From assembly GCA_965248155.1 (NCBI GenBank), contig CBDFIO010000001.1, positions 1,054,001-1,118,000 on the forward strand: 64,000 nucleotides of DNA, written 5' to 3'. The position numbers and the translations under genes were made by a program. Positions 17,305 to 26,695 of the stretch are shown here, one piece after another; within the stretch, counting starts at the first letter, position 1, and each line of letters opens with the position of its first letter. The notes beneath the pieces were generated by a model. It made no database searches. It worked only from the letters and a program-made list of their open reading frames with translations, and was not told the origin of the DNA. This stretch comes from RFSX01 sp965248155. Lineage in GTDB: Bacteria > Bacteroidota > Bacteroidia > Chitinophagales > Saprospiraceae.

Positions 17305-18591
17305 TTATTCCAATAACTTATCTAATTTATCAAAAAAGTCTTCTTTAAAGGAAATATATTCAGAAGTGGCAGGTCCATAGAATCCTGTATGAATATGTTG
17401 GATATTATTGTTTTGGTCCAATACTAAAAGAGTAGGATAGGAGTATATGTGATCGATAAAATCCAAAGCTTCTGAATTTTTACTTTTATTAGCAAAACCT
17501 CCTAATAAAAGAGGCCAATCAAAGCTCATTGTTTTTTTATAGCTCTGCAGTTTTTGTAATGCGATTGCGTCGTTTTTATATCTTTCAAAAGCTAAGCTGA
17601 CAATTGAGATTTCATCCAAAGTGTATTTCTCTTGTATTTCTTTCAACAAATTGATTTCATCTTTACAATTCGGACACCAGGTCCCCATAATATTAATTAA
17701 TTTGACCCTTGCGCTAAATCTCTCATCATTCACCGAAAATTGAGATCCTCCAGCTTCAGGAAAATTTAAGTCATCCACAGGAATTCCAGTTGAAACAGAC
17801 ATGAAATAAGGGTCTTTTAATGTTTTATCTGAAGATCTGCTTGCAATCCAATTGGATTTATAATGCTTTCCACTTCTAAATTCTCCATACAATGTATCCC
17901 GAGATTCACTTGCACTAAAAAGGAATGCATGAGCACCGTCGAATACGGATAGTCTCAGTTTATTTTCCCACACATTTCCCGCAAGATATCTATAATCTCC
18001 AGTTTCAGTCATTATGGTCCCTGAAAGATTGTTTTCCACTTGAGTAAAATCACCAACTGCCGGATATGCATCTTCTGTATCATATTCAAAAGTAATATCC
18101 CATTTGCCGCTGAAATCATAATCGACCTCCTTGTTATGTGTGTTAAATCTATGATCAAGTCCGTACTTGGCTACAAAAGGAATACTATACCCATTCTTAT
18201 AATTCACATGCCACCTTCCTTCGATAACATTCTCTTCATAAAAGCCATCTAAGGCACTGTCAAAAGCAGTAAACTCTAATCTTAAAGTGTCTTTTGCTGT
18301 TCTGGGATCTCTTCCATAATAGATTCCTTCAATCGGAATCAGTTCTTCACCATTAACCAAGGAAACTTTCAATTCATCTCCTTCATAAGTCACAACAAAA
18401 TTAAATGGAAGTTCGAAGTAATCTTTTAGCTTGGAATCTCCTTCAACTTTTGACGTATTACTCAATAGCCCCGGATCACTTAATTTTAAAATTGCTCTCC
18501 AGTTTCCAGGGGGCAGCTGACTGTATTGGTTGGGAGCTTCAATGCAAGCATTTAAAACCAAAATACTGATCAATAGATATAAATATTTCAT
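17305..18591 (-). CDS. TlpA-like thioredoxin-family lipoprotein
   Basis: 428 residues with a lipoprotein signal (LISILVLNAC). Residues about 20-260 form a beta-rich domain also seen in Bacteroidota TlpA proteins. Residues about 275-425 form an AhpC/TSA-TlpA domain with the redox motif GTWCPNCKDE and a cis-Pro segment (YSYPTLLVLDQNNN). Such proteins act in the periplasm as thiol-disulfide reductants. It is followed by an SDR gene. Intact active site, in contrast to the Ser-x-x-Cys protein at 11663. Confidence 0.9.
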   Translation of the reverse strand: MKYLYLLISILVLNACIEAPNQYSQLPPGNWRAILKLSDPGLLSNTSKVEGDSKLKDYFELPFNFVVTYEGDELKVSLVNGEELIPIEGIYYGRDPRTAKDTLRLEFTAFDSALDGFYEENVIEGRWHVNYKNGYSIPFVAKYGLDHRFNTHNKEVDYDFSGKWDITFEYDTEDAYPAVGDFTQVENNLSGTIMTETGDYRYLAGNVWENKLRLSVFDGAHAFLFSASESRDTLYGEFRSGKHYKSNWIASRSSDKTLKDPYFMSVSTGIPVDDLNFPEAGGSQFSVNDERFSARVKLINIMGTWCPNCKDEINLLKEIQEKYTLDEISIVSLAFERYKNDAIALQKLQSYKKTMSFDWPLLLGGFANKSKNSEALDFIDHIYSYPTLLVLDQNNNIQHIHTGFYGPATSEYISFKEDFFDKLDKLLE

Positions 18592-18655
18592 GACAAACTA
18601 ATTTAAATAAAGACAAAAGAGTGCTTTATAAAAAGCGAAATACAATGGTAATTGA

Positions 18656-19714
18656 TTAGAATGTAGGACAAAAAGTTGATTCATTATCATGTTCACCAAT
18701 GAACCGAATTGAAAACTCAAATGTATTAAAACCAAATGTTGAATGAAAGGTATCTCTCAAGTGAATATCGTATGACATACCAAAAATGAACATTCCTTTC
18801 TTTATACCTAAGAGAGGTGTCAGATTTTCAACATGGATCCCATCAAGATCATCAATTATCGTTAACCACATTCCTAAAATCAATGCTGACTCCAATGATT
18901 TAAAAGTATACTGGATATTTGAACCCAGATCATATTGAGTATTGTCTCTCTGCACTTGATAGACAAATCTGGGTTGTAAATCAAGTCTGTATTTTAATTC
19001 TTTATCCATGCTCAAATGAAAGACGTATTTACTGTCTAAAGTTTGGCTAAGATCTATTAATGGATTTGGATTCTGAGGTCTGTTAAAGTAGGATATGTTA
19101 GGGTTCGTTAAGTGATGTGCAGCTAGCCCTATATAATATCGGGTGGTTCTGTCAGGATTGATATAATAGTTCAATCCAAGTGAAATATCAACACCTCCAA
19201 TATTGTTGGGAGGAAGTACCTCACCTGTTGGTAGATTAAACTCGTTGATCTGATTAAATTGATCTTGGAATGTAATATTATCATAATTAATATTCCGTTG
19301 AATTACACCCAACTTCATTCCAGCTCCCAGGTACGAAGGTATCTTGTCTCCTAATCTTTTATGATAGGCAAAATAAGCAGATACTTTATTGACACTGGAC
19401 TGATATTCCGATACTCTGTCGCTGACAAAAAACAAACCTAAACCAAGATGGTCTTTGGTTTTTAATTTTCCAAAATTAAGGTCAAATCTGGTATCTCCAC
19501 CTGCAGCAAAAGTCTTAAATGGGCTTTCAAGCGCATTGTTCCATTGATCCCTAAACACAGCTGTCATCCTGTACGTTCCTTGATAGGCTCCAGCCAATGC
19601 AGGATTCATATGAATAGGAATAGCATAGAATTGAGAAAAATGCTCATCTTGTGATGACATCTCTGTGATAACAGATAAAAAACAAAGAATTATTAAGGTC
19701 AAAATTCTCATCAT
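18656..19714 (-). CDS. PorP/SprF-family type IX secretion protein
   Basis: 352 residues with a signal peptide. The mature start EHFSQFYAIPIHMNPALAGAYQGTYR is the PorP/SprF hallmark (FSQ-x(5-8)-NPALAG), followed by barrel strands such as HLGLGLFFVSDRVSEYQ and IFGMSYDIHL. PorP/SprF paralogues belong to the type IX secretion/gliding apparatus or pair with individual secreted adhesins. No porK/L/M/N genes are adjacent, so this is probably a stand-alone paralogue. The T9SS-tagged aryl-sulfotransferase at 45.7 kb shows that the system is used in this genome. Confidence 0.9.
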   Translation of the reverse strand: MMRILTLIILCFLSVITEMSSQDEHFSQFYAIPIHMNPALAGAYQGTYRMTAVFRDQWNNALESPFKTFAAGGDTRFDLNFGKLKTKDHLGLGLFFVSDRVSEYQSSVNKVSAYFAYHKRLGDKIPSYLGAGMKLGVIQRNINYDNITFQDQFNQINEFNLPTGEVLPPNNIGGVDISLGLNYYINPDRTTRYYIGLAAHHLTNPNISYFNRPQNPNPLIDLSQTLDSKYVFHLSMDKELKYRLDLQPRFVYQVQRDNTQYDLGSNIQYTFKSLESALILGMWLTIIDDLDGIHVENLTPLLGIKKGMFIFGMSYDIHLRDTFHSTFGFNTFEFSIRFIGEHDNESTFCPTF

Positions 19715-19793
19715 ACAAAACTACAATTATAAAAGAATCAAACGCTGAGAATTGTAATTTAGCTTTCAGAATAAGAAATAATTTTTAGATAAA

Positions 19794-20558
19794 GTGGAAA
19801 ACCCTTCATTCGGAGTCTGCAAGATCTCAACAGCTTCAATCAGACGATATGCAGACCATCAATCAATAATGCTCTCACAGGCTCTATTTGGCGAAAGAGT
19901 GGAACTTATTAAAAGGAAGAACAAGCATTGGTATAAAATAAAATGTAAGTGGGATGGCTTGGAAGGATGGGTTGATCCAAAACAATTTTATTTTACCGAA
20001 GACACAAAAGCAATCTCCGAATTAGAGTGTAGAACCTTTGCTTTAGAACATCTGCACGGTGTGACTTCAAACAACAATACAATTCCAATTGGCATCGGTT
20101 CAAATCTTTATAATTGTGATGGTATAAATGTTAAAATGACTTTCGGCAAATTTCAATACAGTGGGCAAATTATGGATTTAGATCAATCTGAAAAATCTAG
20201 GAAGTTGCTCATCAACATAGCCAGGAGATTTATGCATAGTCCATATTTCTTTGGAGGAAGATCAATATCAGGAACAGACAGTTCAGGTTTTATTCAACTA
20301 GCAATGAAAATGATAGGAATTAAGATGCCACGATTTACAGATGAAATGGCAAAGCTTGGTGAAGATATAGGATTTATAAGCGAAGCTCTGCCGGGTGATT
20401 TAGCATTTTTTGGAAAAAACAATCAAGAGATCAGTCATATGGGCTTGTTATTAGAAGATCAACATATACTACATGTCTTTGGCAAGGTTAAAGCAGATAA
20501 ATTGGATCATCACGGTATTTTTGACCTTGAAACTGGGGTGCTGGGTCAAATAGGCTGA
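19794..20558 (+). CDS. SH3/NlpC-P60 protein with Ser at catalytic Cys position; C-terminus altered by IS1
   Basis: 254 residues from GTG 19794. Residues about 10-65 form an SH3b-like domain (WYKIKCKWDGLEGWV), and residues about 135-245 an NlpC/P60 (C40) domain. The family motif D-C-S-G-F reads D162-S163-S164-G-F, so the nucleophile Cys is Ser (AGT; one base from TGT). His215 (ISHMGL) and the region around His227 are kept. The IS1 element at 20537 replaces the original last 13 residues with VLGQIG. The displaced codons are found intact after the element. An active endopeptidase is unlikely unless Ser can substitute; a binding-only role is possible. Confidence 0.85.
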   Translation: MENPSFGVCKISTASIRRYADHQSIMLSQALFGERVELIKRKNKHWYKIKCKWDGLEGWVDPKQFYFTEDTKAISELECRTFALEHLHGVTSNNNTIPIGIGSNLYNCDGINVKMTFGKFQYSGQIMDLDQSEKSRKLLINIARRFMHSPYFFGGRSISGTDSSGFIQLAMKMIGIKMPRFTDEMAKLGEDIGFISEALPGDLAFFGKNNQEISHMGLLLEDQHILHVFGKVKADKLDHHGIFDLETGVLGQIG

Positions 20559-21352
20559 TGATCTCCATAAGTTCCTGATTTATAATAGTATTTTTCGATG
20601 TACATACCAATGACATTATCGTGAATCTGTTCATTTTTGGAAAAGCAAATGGTTTTTCTATTAAGACGTTTGATATGCGTTCTAAAATTCAAGTTTTTCC
20701 GTTCTATTTTCCAAGTCAAATCTTTCCCAATAGTATGTAAGCTTTTTGGCAATGACCTACTATAAGCTCCCCAATCATCCGTATAATAGTCACCAATGGG
20801 AATGTCTTTAAGAAGATCCAGAAGTTTTTCAAAGCTCTCATCGGTACGCTTTCCATTAACCCAAGCCAAAATCATCCCGGAATGCTTATCCATCGCATAC
20901 CAAGTCCACCTTTGATTCGCCTTACTGCCAACATAAGACCAAAACTCATCTGCCTCTGCTGTATAGTGAAAACTTACTGCCAAATTATCAAGGCTTTGAA
21001 CTTCTTCCTTGTTCAATAGATAAGGGTTCACTTGAAGCGTTTTTTTTAAGTGAGCTATCACCGTATTTTTATTGATCCCTAAAATCCTTGCTGTATCTCG
21101 AACCCCTGAACTATTGAGAATTAATGAGTCAATTTGTTCTTTAACACCGGGCTCTCTGGCTTTATAGCTATAGCTATAGCTAAGTTGAAAACTCTTTTTG
21201 CAGACTTTACAACGCCAACGTTGTCTCCCGTTTTCTCTATGACCATTCTTTTGAAGGTCAGTACAATTGCAATGGGGACAAGTAATAGTAGTAGTAGTAG
21301 TAGTATGTTCCATGTGCTAATATAAGAAACTCAACCTATTTAAACCACTATC
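20537..21352 (-). mobile_element. IS1-family insertion sequence, complete, 816 bp
   Basis: The ends are imperfect inverted repeats of 22 bases (20537-20558 GGTGCTGGGTCAAATAGG.. against the complement of 21331-21352), sharing AAATAGG-y-TGA. The 8-bp target duplication GAAACTGG lies at 20529-20536 and 21353-21360. Joining the flanks at the duplication restores the NlpC/P60 frame through KHSFKLRSIRRHF to TAG 21401-21403, so the insertion is clean and recent. Confidence 0.95.
20546..21313 (-). CDS. IS1-family transposase, InsA-InsB in one frame
   Basis: 255 residues. The N-terminal part is the InsA-type zinc-ribbon and helix-turn-helix (CPHCNCTDLQKNGHRENGRQ, RCKVCKKSF, VRDTARILGINKNTV). The C-terminal part is the InsB-type DDE nuclease (EADEFWSYVGSK, DYYTDDWGAYS, ERKNLNFRTHIKRLNRKT). 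In the classical IS1 of E. coli the two parts are joined by a -1 frameshift; here they are one continuous frame, as in other Bacteroidota and archaeal IS1 relatives. A run of Thr codons (TTTTTT, residues 4-9, an ACT/ACA microsatellite at 21290-21304) follows the start. The frame stops just inside the left inverted repeat. Confidence 0.95.
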   Translation of the reverse strand: MEHTTTTTTITCPHCNCTDLQKNGHRENGRQRWRCKVCKKSFQLSYSYSYKAREPGVKEQIDSLILNSSGVRDTARILGINKNTVIAHLKKTLQVNPYLLNKEEVQSLDNLAVSFHYTAEADEFWSYVGSKANQRWTWYAMDKHSGMILAWVNGKRTDESFEKLLDLLKDIPIGDYYTDDWGAYSRSLPKSLHTIGKDLTWKIERKNLNFRTHIKRLNRKTICFSKNEQIHDNVIGMYIEKYYYKSGTYGDHQPI

Positions 21353-21360
21353 GAAACTGG

Positions 21361-21403
21361 TAAACATAGCTTTAAATTAAGATCTATTAGGCGACATTTC
21401 TAG
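21361..21403 (+). pseudogene. Displaced 3' end of the NlpC/P60 gene
   Basis: After the right target duplication of the IS1 element, the original frame continues AAA CAT AGC TTT ... CAT TTC TAG, giving KHSFKLRSIRRHF and a stop at 21401-21403. This is the normal C-terminus of the gene at 19794, now separated by 816 bp. Confidence 0.9.
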
Positions 21404-21568
21404 AATTAAGTCCTCCATTTTCAGTCTTTTTGAGGTAATATTTAAATAGATTTTTTCATGCACCCACCTCAATAATTTCCCTTTTAAGTAAAAAGAATCA
21501 TTGGATAAGAGAACACCTGTTGTCTGTCTATTCAATTTTTTACACTAATAGCTTAAAACTTAAATCTC

Positions 21569-22661
21569 ATGGAAAACTGGGGAACTTATACTCATTCGCC
21601 AAAATATGGCATAGCAATAGCATATCTTAAAAGCGCGATACAGTTCTGGATTTTTATCACCTTGTTATGTTCCAGCCTCAACATTTCTCTATATAGTCAA
21701 TCTCCAATTTCTAATTATTATGAAATCTCAGGTAGCGTTGATTTTGTCATTACAGCCGGTACTTTCAGAGATCAGAATAGTAATAATAACACAGATGCCT
21801 CTTCATTAAGATCAACCGCACCAGGTGATCTGACAATACCAGCTGGGGCTGAAATTGGTGATGTTTTCTTATACTGGGCAGGTTCTGGAGGAACTCCGGA
21901 TTACAATGTGACTTTTGATGGAGTCAATGTTAGTGCGAGTAGAACTTTCAGTGATAACCGCTTGCTGGGTAGCTTAAACATAGAATACTTTGGTGGGTTT
22001 CGTAGATGTGACAAGTATTGTCCAGGCACAAGCTCCAGGAACGACTAAGACGTACACAATGACAAATCTAACGGTAGACAACACAGGTAATTACTTCAAT
22101 TATCAAGGTACCGTTGCAACATGGTCCCTGGTTGTCTTTTACCGGGCACCCAGTATTGTTGATGATTATAAAATTGTTCTTTATGATGGACTTGAAGTCT
22201 TCTATAATGGAAGCACTTCTGTCAACAGTTCAGGAACCTATACATTGGATGGCTTTGAAATTGGAACAACCGGAGATGGAGAAATGGCATCTATTATTTA
22301 CGAAGGAGATGCTCATCTTCAAAATAGCGAAACCTACTGTACATTAAATGTAGCCGGAGCTTGCGCAAGTATGGATTATGATGTTGACGGTATACCTAAT
22401 TATCTTGATACTGACAGCGATAATGACGGATGTAGTGATGCAAATGAAGGATATCAAGACCCTAATGCTGACGGAGGTGATAACGAATACTATGGTTTAG
22501 GAGCACCTCCTCCAACAGATACGCTTGACGGTACCGTTATTGCAGCAGCCTACAATGGTACAGATCCTTCATATCTTGATGAATTGATCTCTAATATGTG
22601 TGGTGCGAACTGCTCCACGATATATACAAATGGATTTTTAAAGTATAATAGGGGAGAATAA
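21569..22661 (+). pseudogene. Secreted protein with TSP3-type Asp-rich repeats, one frameshift
   Basis: Two overlapping frames make one protein. The first begins at ATG 21569, has a membrane/signal segment (FWIFITLLCSSLNISLYSQ), and reads to LGSLNIEYFGG. One extra G in GGG 21995-21997 then throws it out of frame. Homology continues in the next frame as FVDVTSIVQAQAPGTT... (A/V)DVTSIV is typical of Bacteroidota proteins in which this domain precedes Ca-binding TSP3 repeats, and DVDGIPNYLDTDSDNDGC is present here. The end at 22661 is earlier than expected; no T9SS signal is present. Either a pseudogene or a homopolymer error. Confidence 0.7.
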
Positions 22662-22671
22662 AAATTAAAAT

Positions 22672-22679
22672 TACATTTG
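22672..22679 (+). promoter_or_regulatory. Candidate -7 element of the FadH-like gene
   Basis: TACATTTG fits TAnnTTTG, 29 bases before ATG 22709. No matching -33 element was recognised. Confidence 0.35.
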
Positions 22680-22708
22680 GGTTTCAGAATCAAACTGTAA
22701 TTTGAAGA

Positions 22709-24724
22709 ATGTATGATAAGCTTTTAAGTCCTATTCAACTCGGGCATACATCGTTAAAGAATCGAATCCTTATGGGTTCTATGCATACGATGTTGGAAGA
22801 AGTAACTGATGGACATCAAAGAGCAGCAATTTTTTATGCAGAACGCGCCAAAGCTCATGTTGGCTTAATTGTATCCGGAGGAATCTCACCCAATAAAGCT
22901 GGAGCTGTATTTCAAGGTTCAGCAAAACTATCTGAAGCAAGTGAAACCAGGGGTCACAAAATAATTACGCATGCTGTGCATGAAGCAGGTGGAAAAATAT
23001 GCATGCAAATCTTACATGCAGGCAGATACGCATACCACAAAGATTGCGTCGCACCTTCAGCTTTAAAGGCTCCTATTAATATGGTCACTCCTAAAGAACT
23101 AAGTGATGATGAAGTTGAAGCTACAATTCAAGATTTTATTAATTGTGCCATACTGGCAAAAGAATCGGGTTATGATGGTGTTGAGATAATGGGATCAGAA
23201 GGATATCTAATCAATCAATTTATAGTAAAAAGAACAAACAAACGTAGCGACAGATGGGGAGGTGATTATAACAACAGGATACAGTTTCCGATTAGGATTG
23301 TAGAAGGTGTCAGAGAAGCCGTTGGTTCTGATTTTATTATCATCTATAGACTTTCACTGCTGGATTTAGTTGAAGACGGCAGCAGTTGGCCTGAAGTGAC
23401 TCAGCTTGCAAATGAAATTGAACTTGCTGGTGCGAGTATCATTAACTCTGGAATAGGTTGGCATGAATCAAGAGTACCTACAATTGCAAGTGTTGTTCCT
23501 CGAGGAGGTTTCGCATGGATAACTAAAAAACTTATGGGAACAGTTTCTATCCCATTAATTTGTACCAATAGAATTAACACTCCGGAAATTGCGGAACAAT
23601 TACTTCAGGATGGATGCGCAGATATGGTTTCGATGGCCAGGCCATTCCTCGCCGATAGCCAATTTGTGTTGAAAGCTATGGAAAACAGATCCCAAGAGAT
23701 TAATACATGTATAGCATGCAATCAAGCCTGCCTTGATCATACTTTTTCAATGAAGGTCTGTTCCTGCTTGGTCAATCCCCGGGCATGCCACGAGACTGAA
23801 TTGAATTATTTAATGACAGAAAAGTCTAAAAAACTAGCTGTGATTGGTGCGGGTCCGGCTGGAATGGCAGCTGCATCTATTCTCGCTGAGCGTGCTCATC
23901 AAGTAGAATTATTTGAAGCGGATTCAAATATTGGTGGTCAGTTTAATATGGCCAAAACAATTCCTGGAAAAGAAGATTATGGTGAAACAATCAGATACTA
24001 TAGCAATATGTTGACGAAGTTCAATGTGAAAGTTCACTTGAATACAAAGGTTGACTCTAAAATGTTGCTAGCTCATAATATTGATGAGATCATCGTAGCC
24101 ACAGGCGTCCATGCCAGACAACTAAATCTGGAAGGTATCGATCATCAAAAAGTTTTAAGCTACGCAGATGTTCTTAAGCATAAGAAATCTGTAGGAAAAA
24201 GTGTTGCGATAATAGGAGCAGGTGGCATTGGTATAGATGTAGCAACATATTTGTCGAGCTCTTCACAAGTTGTATCAATTTCAGTAGAAGAATATATGCG
24301 CACCTGGGGGGTAGATATGGATTTCAATAAAAGAGGAGCTTATATTAAGGCAGACAGCAATGAATCTCCCAGAGACATTTATCTATTGAAGAGATCTACC
24401 GGAAAACATGGTCAGTCACTTGGAAAAACCACAGCATGGATACACAGAGCTCATTTGAAAATGAAAAATGTAAAGTTGATCTCAAACGTGGAATATCTGA
24501 AAATTGATGACGAAGGCTTACATATCAATCTAAACGATGAGGTAAAATGTTTGAATGTTGACAATATAATCATATGTGCGGGACAGGAAGTCAATGATGG
24601 ACTCTATCATGACCTTTTAAAATTAAATATTCCTATTCATTTAATTGGTGGCGCTAAAGAGGCCAGGGAACTAGATGCTAAGAAGGCCATAGAAGAAGCT
24701 GCACAATTAGCCTCAATAATATAA
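22709..24724 (+). CDS. FMN/FAD/4Fe-4S enoate reductase (FadH / OYE-like family)
   Basis: 671 residues, the length and order of 2,4-dienoyl-CoA reductase (FadH), BaiCD-type enoate reductases and trimethylamine dehydrogenase. An N-terminal old-yellow-enzyme TIM barrel (about 1-330; HAGRYA at 103-108, R-x-N-R-x-D-x-W-G-G) is followed by the 4Fe-4S ligands C334-x2-C337-x3-C341-x11-C353, an FAD-binding motif VIGAGPAGMAAAS (378-390), and a second Rossmann motif AIIGAGGIGID. It passes NAD(P)H electrons through FAD and Fe-S to FMN to reduce an unsaturated acyl or enone. The substrate is unknown. The transporter gene follows after 10 bases. Confidence 0.9.
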   Translation: MYDKLLSPIQLGHTSLKNRILMGSMHTMLEEVTDGHQRAAIFYAERAKAHVGLIVSGGISPNKAGAVFQGSAKLSEASETRGHKIITHAVHEAGGKICMQILHAGRYAYHKDCVAPSALKAPINMVTPKELSDDEVEATIQDFINCAILAKESGYDGVEIMGSEGYLINQFIVKRTNKRSDRWGGDYNNRIQFPIRIVEGVREAVGSDFIIIYRLSLLDLVEDGSSWPEVTQLANEIELAGASIINSGIGWHESRVPTIASVVPRGGFAWITKKLMGTVSIPLICTNRINTPEIAEQLLQDGCADMVSMARPFLADSQFVLKAMENRSQEINTCIACNQACLDHTFSMKVCSCLVNPRACHETELNYLMTEKSKKLAVIGAGPAGMAAASILAERAHQVELFEADSNIGGQFNMAKTIPGKEDYGETIRYYSNMLTKFNVKVHLNTKVDSKMLLAHNIDEIIVATGVHARQLNLEGIDHQKVLSYADVLKHKKSVGKSVAIIGAGGIGIDVATYLSSSSQVVSISVEEYMRTWGVDMDFNKRGAYIKADSNESPRDIYLLKRSTGKHGQSLGKTTAWIHRAHLKMKNVKLISNVEYLKIDDEGLHINLNDEVKCLNVDNIIICAGQEVNDGLYHDLLKLNIPIHLIGGAKEARELDAKKAIEEAAQLASII

Positions 24725-24734
24725 AGCAGATAAA

Positions 24735-25634
24735 TTGACATTAAAAAAGATTCCTTTTCTAGTCATTTTATCCTTTTTGACAATATATATTGTCTGGGGT
24801 TCTACGTATCTCTTTGTCGCTTTTGCTATCGAACAAATACCGGCGTTTCAACTATCAGCAATCAGGTATATTACTGCGTCGATGGTAACGTTTTCACTTT
24901 TCATCGCCTTTACCAAAAGGGAATACCCAAGTATAAAACAGATTAAAAACGCGTCGATTGCAGGTACTATATTTTTGGGTCTAGGGACAGGAGGAGTGGC
25001 ATGGTCATTAAACTTCGTGGATACAGGAATGGCTGCTTTGATTATTTCAGCTGAACCTTTAATAATTGTTTTCATGCTTTGGCTTGTCAATCAAAAACGT
25101 CCACCTTCACAAACATTTCTTGGTGCCTTTATCGGAATATTTGGAATGTATCTCCTCATAAATCAAAGTCCAATAATATCTGATGAAGCTCAGTGGATAG
25201 GTATTCTGGTCATATTCTTGTCTATGCTCGCCTGGGGAATAGGTTCCATCTTTGTAAATCGTGTGGAATTGCCAAAATCCCAATTAATGAATAGCGGCAT
25301 ACAAATGCTTGTTGGGGGTTTCAGTACATTACTAATCAGCTTGGCTTTAGGAGAGCAAGGAGCTCATCCTTCAGAATACAAAGTAATAACCTGGTCTGGC
25401 CTTATATTTCTTATTTTATTTGGCTCCGTTGCCGCCTTTACGGCTTTCAATTATTTACTAAAAAGAGTTTCTCCTGAAAAAGTAGCTACAAACACTTATG
25501 TCAATCCGATTATTGCCTTAATACTTGGCTACATTTTCAGAGATGAAATAATTACTGTTCAAAGTATCATTGCAGCTATTGTAATGCTAGGAGGTGTGTT
25601 TATAGTTAACTCTTCAAAAGGAATTCAAAATTAG
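24735..25634 (+). CDS. EamA/DMT-family membrane transporter
   Basis: 299 residues from TTG 24735. Two EamA repeats with about ten membrane segments; the family start (YIVWGSTYLFVAFAIEQIPAFQ) and the second repeat signature (LLKRVSPEKVATNTYVNPIIALILGYIF) are clear. This type (RhaT/YedA-like) exports or imports small metabolites across the inner membrane. It probably forms an operon with the flavoenzyme at 22709. The end overlaps the convergent gene at 25631 by 4 bases. Confidence 0.9.
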   Translation: MTLKKIPFLVILSFLTIYIVWGSTYLFVAFAIEQIPAFQLSAIRYITASMVTFSLFIAFTKREYPSIKQIKNASIAGTIFLGLGTGGVAWSLNFVDTGMAALIISAEPLIIVFMLWLVNQKRPPSQTFLGAFIGIFGMYLLINQSPIISDEAQWIGILVIFLSMLAWGIGSIFVNRVELPKSQLMNSGIQMLVGGFSTLLISLALGEQGAHPSEYKVITWSGLIFLILFGSVAAFTAFNYLLKRVSPEKVATNTYVNPIIALILGYIFRDEIITVQSIIAAIVMLGGVFIVNSSKGIQN

Positions 25635-26119
25635 ACTTTTTCGTGATTGGAATTTGCTGTCCAAATGATTTGTGCCACAATAATTGAAAACAGAAAGCCA
25701 GAACCAGCCATTACAAATGGAATCCTGGTAAGAAACACTTTAGAATTAATGGAATGCGTGGCTTTACCTGAGGGGGTTCCTGTTTCAATTGTATGATTAA
25801 CAATATTATCAAGATAATTGGGAGTGATATAGTTATATAGAATCCACAAAGCCGCCGGTAAAAGAAAACAAATGATTAAAGTAAGAATCCATCCATTAAA
25901 GATGATTTGTTTCTTGTCTTTAAATTCTAGTTTGATTTGTATCTCTTTTAAAGCCAGGAGGAATGTAATAAAGGCAATGATCAAAAATATAAACTGAAAT
26001 TTTAAATGAAGCCTTAGAAAGTCGTCATGCCACCCAAGAATTCTTTCTAATACTTGCCAGCATAGGCAGGTTCCTAGAAATAATAATGCCCATTTAATAT
26101 GAAGTCGATAAGATCCCAA
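25631..26119 (-). CDS. Small integral membrane protein (DUF4199-like)
   Basis: 162 residues with four predicted membrane segments: about residues 9-25, 43-60, 75-95 and 133-152. The YNYITPNYLDNIVNHTIETG loop between segments 3 and 4 recalls DUF4199 proteins of Bacteroidota, but the match is weak. No catalytic motif is visible. It converges with the transporter gene, overlapping it by 4 bases at the 3' ends. Confidence 0.55.
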   Translation of the reverse strand: MGSYRLHIKWALLFLGTCLCWQVLERILGWHDDFLRLHLKFQFIFLIIAFITFLLALKEIQIKLEFKDKKQIIFNGWILTLIICFLLPAALWILYNYITPNYLDNIVNHTIETGTPSGKATHSINSKVFLTRIPFVMAGSGFLFSIIVAQIIWTANSNHEKV

Positions 26120-26268
26120 TCAATAAGGTATTGCAATCTAAAATTACTTAAGAATAACTATATAATTGTTCGAATAATGAAAGAAACAATTTTGTGCGGC
26201 AAGATCTAATTACAAAAAAAGCTCACAAAACTAATTGTGAGCTTCAAATTTCTTATCTCGTTGGTAAT

Positions 26269-26490
26269 TTAATACTCATCTTCGTTAAAGAGAAAATCGT
26301 CCTTCCTTGGATAGTCAGGCCATATTTCAACCATATTTTCATAAGGTTCTCCTTCATCTTCAATCTGTTGAAGGTTTTCCATTACTTCCAGTGGCGCCCC
26401 GGTTCTAATAGCATAATCTATCAACTCATCTCTGGTTGCAGGCCATGGGGCGTCTTCTAAATGATGTGCTAATTCAAGCGTCCAATACAT
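26269..26490 (-). CDS. DUF2795 small acidic protein
   Basis: 73 residues, strongly acidic. MYWTLELAHHLEDAPWPATRDELIDYAIRTG and the end WPDYPRKDDFLFNEDEY match a very conserved Bacteroidota DUF2795 protein. Function unknown; the conservation suggests a house-keeping role. It is a single gene, on the minus strand, in a region otherwise empty from 26120 to 26695. Confidence 0.9.
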   Translation of the reverse strand: MYWTLELAHHLEDAPWPATRDELIDYAIRTGAPLEVMENLQQIEDEGEPYENMVEIWPDYPRKDDFLFNEDEY

Positions 26491-26695
26491 AAAAAAAAAA
26501 TTAAATAAAATTAAAAATGCTATTAGTCAAATTTTCAGCAAATGTATTAAAAAATATATTTCATAAAAGAATTTGAAATACTTATTTATTATATATATAA
26601 GGAACTATTTTTCAAGCCTATAATTCTTGATAGGAGAACAAATTTTCTAATACAAATTATTAACTGAAATGTTTTAAAATTAATTCCCTGATTGA

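Noticed and set aside
18656..19714. Part of a T9SS core gene cluster
   Set aside because: Only PorP/SprF is present; no PorK, L, M, N, Sov or OmpA-like partner adjoins it.
26194..26460. 88-residue plus-strand frame over the DUF2795 gene
   Set aside because: It is antisense to a conserved 73-residue protein with a clear family match and shows no features itself.
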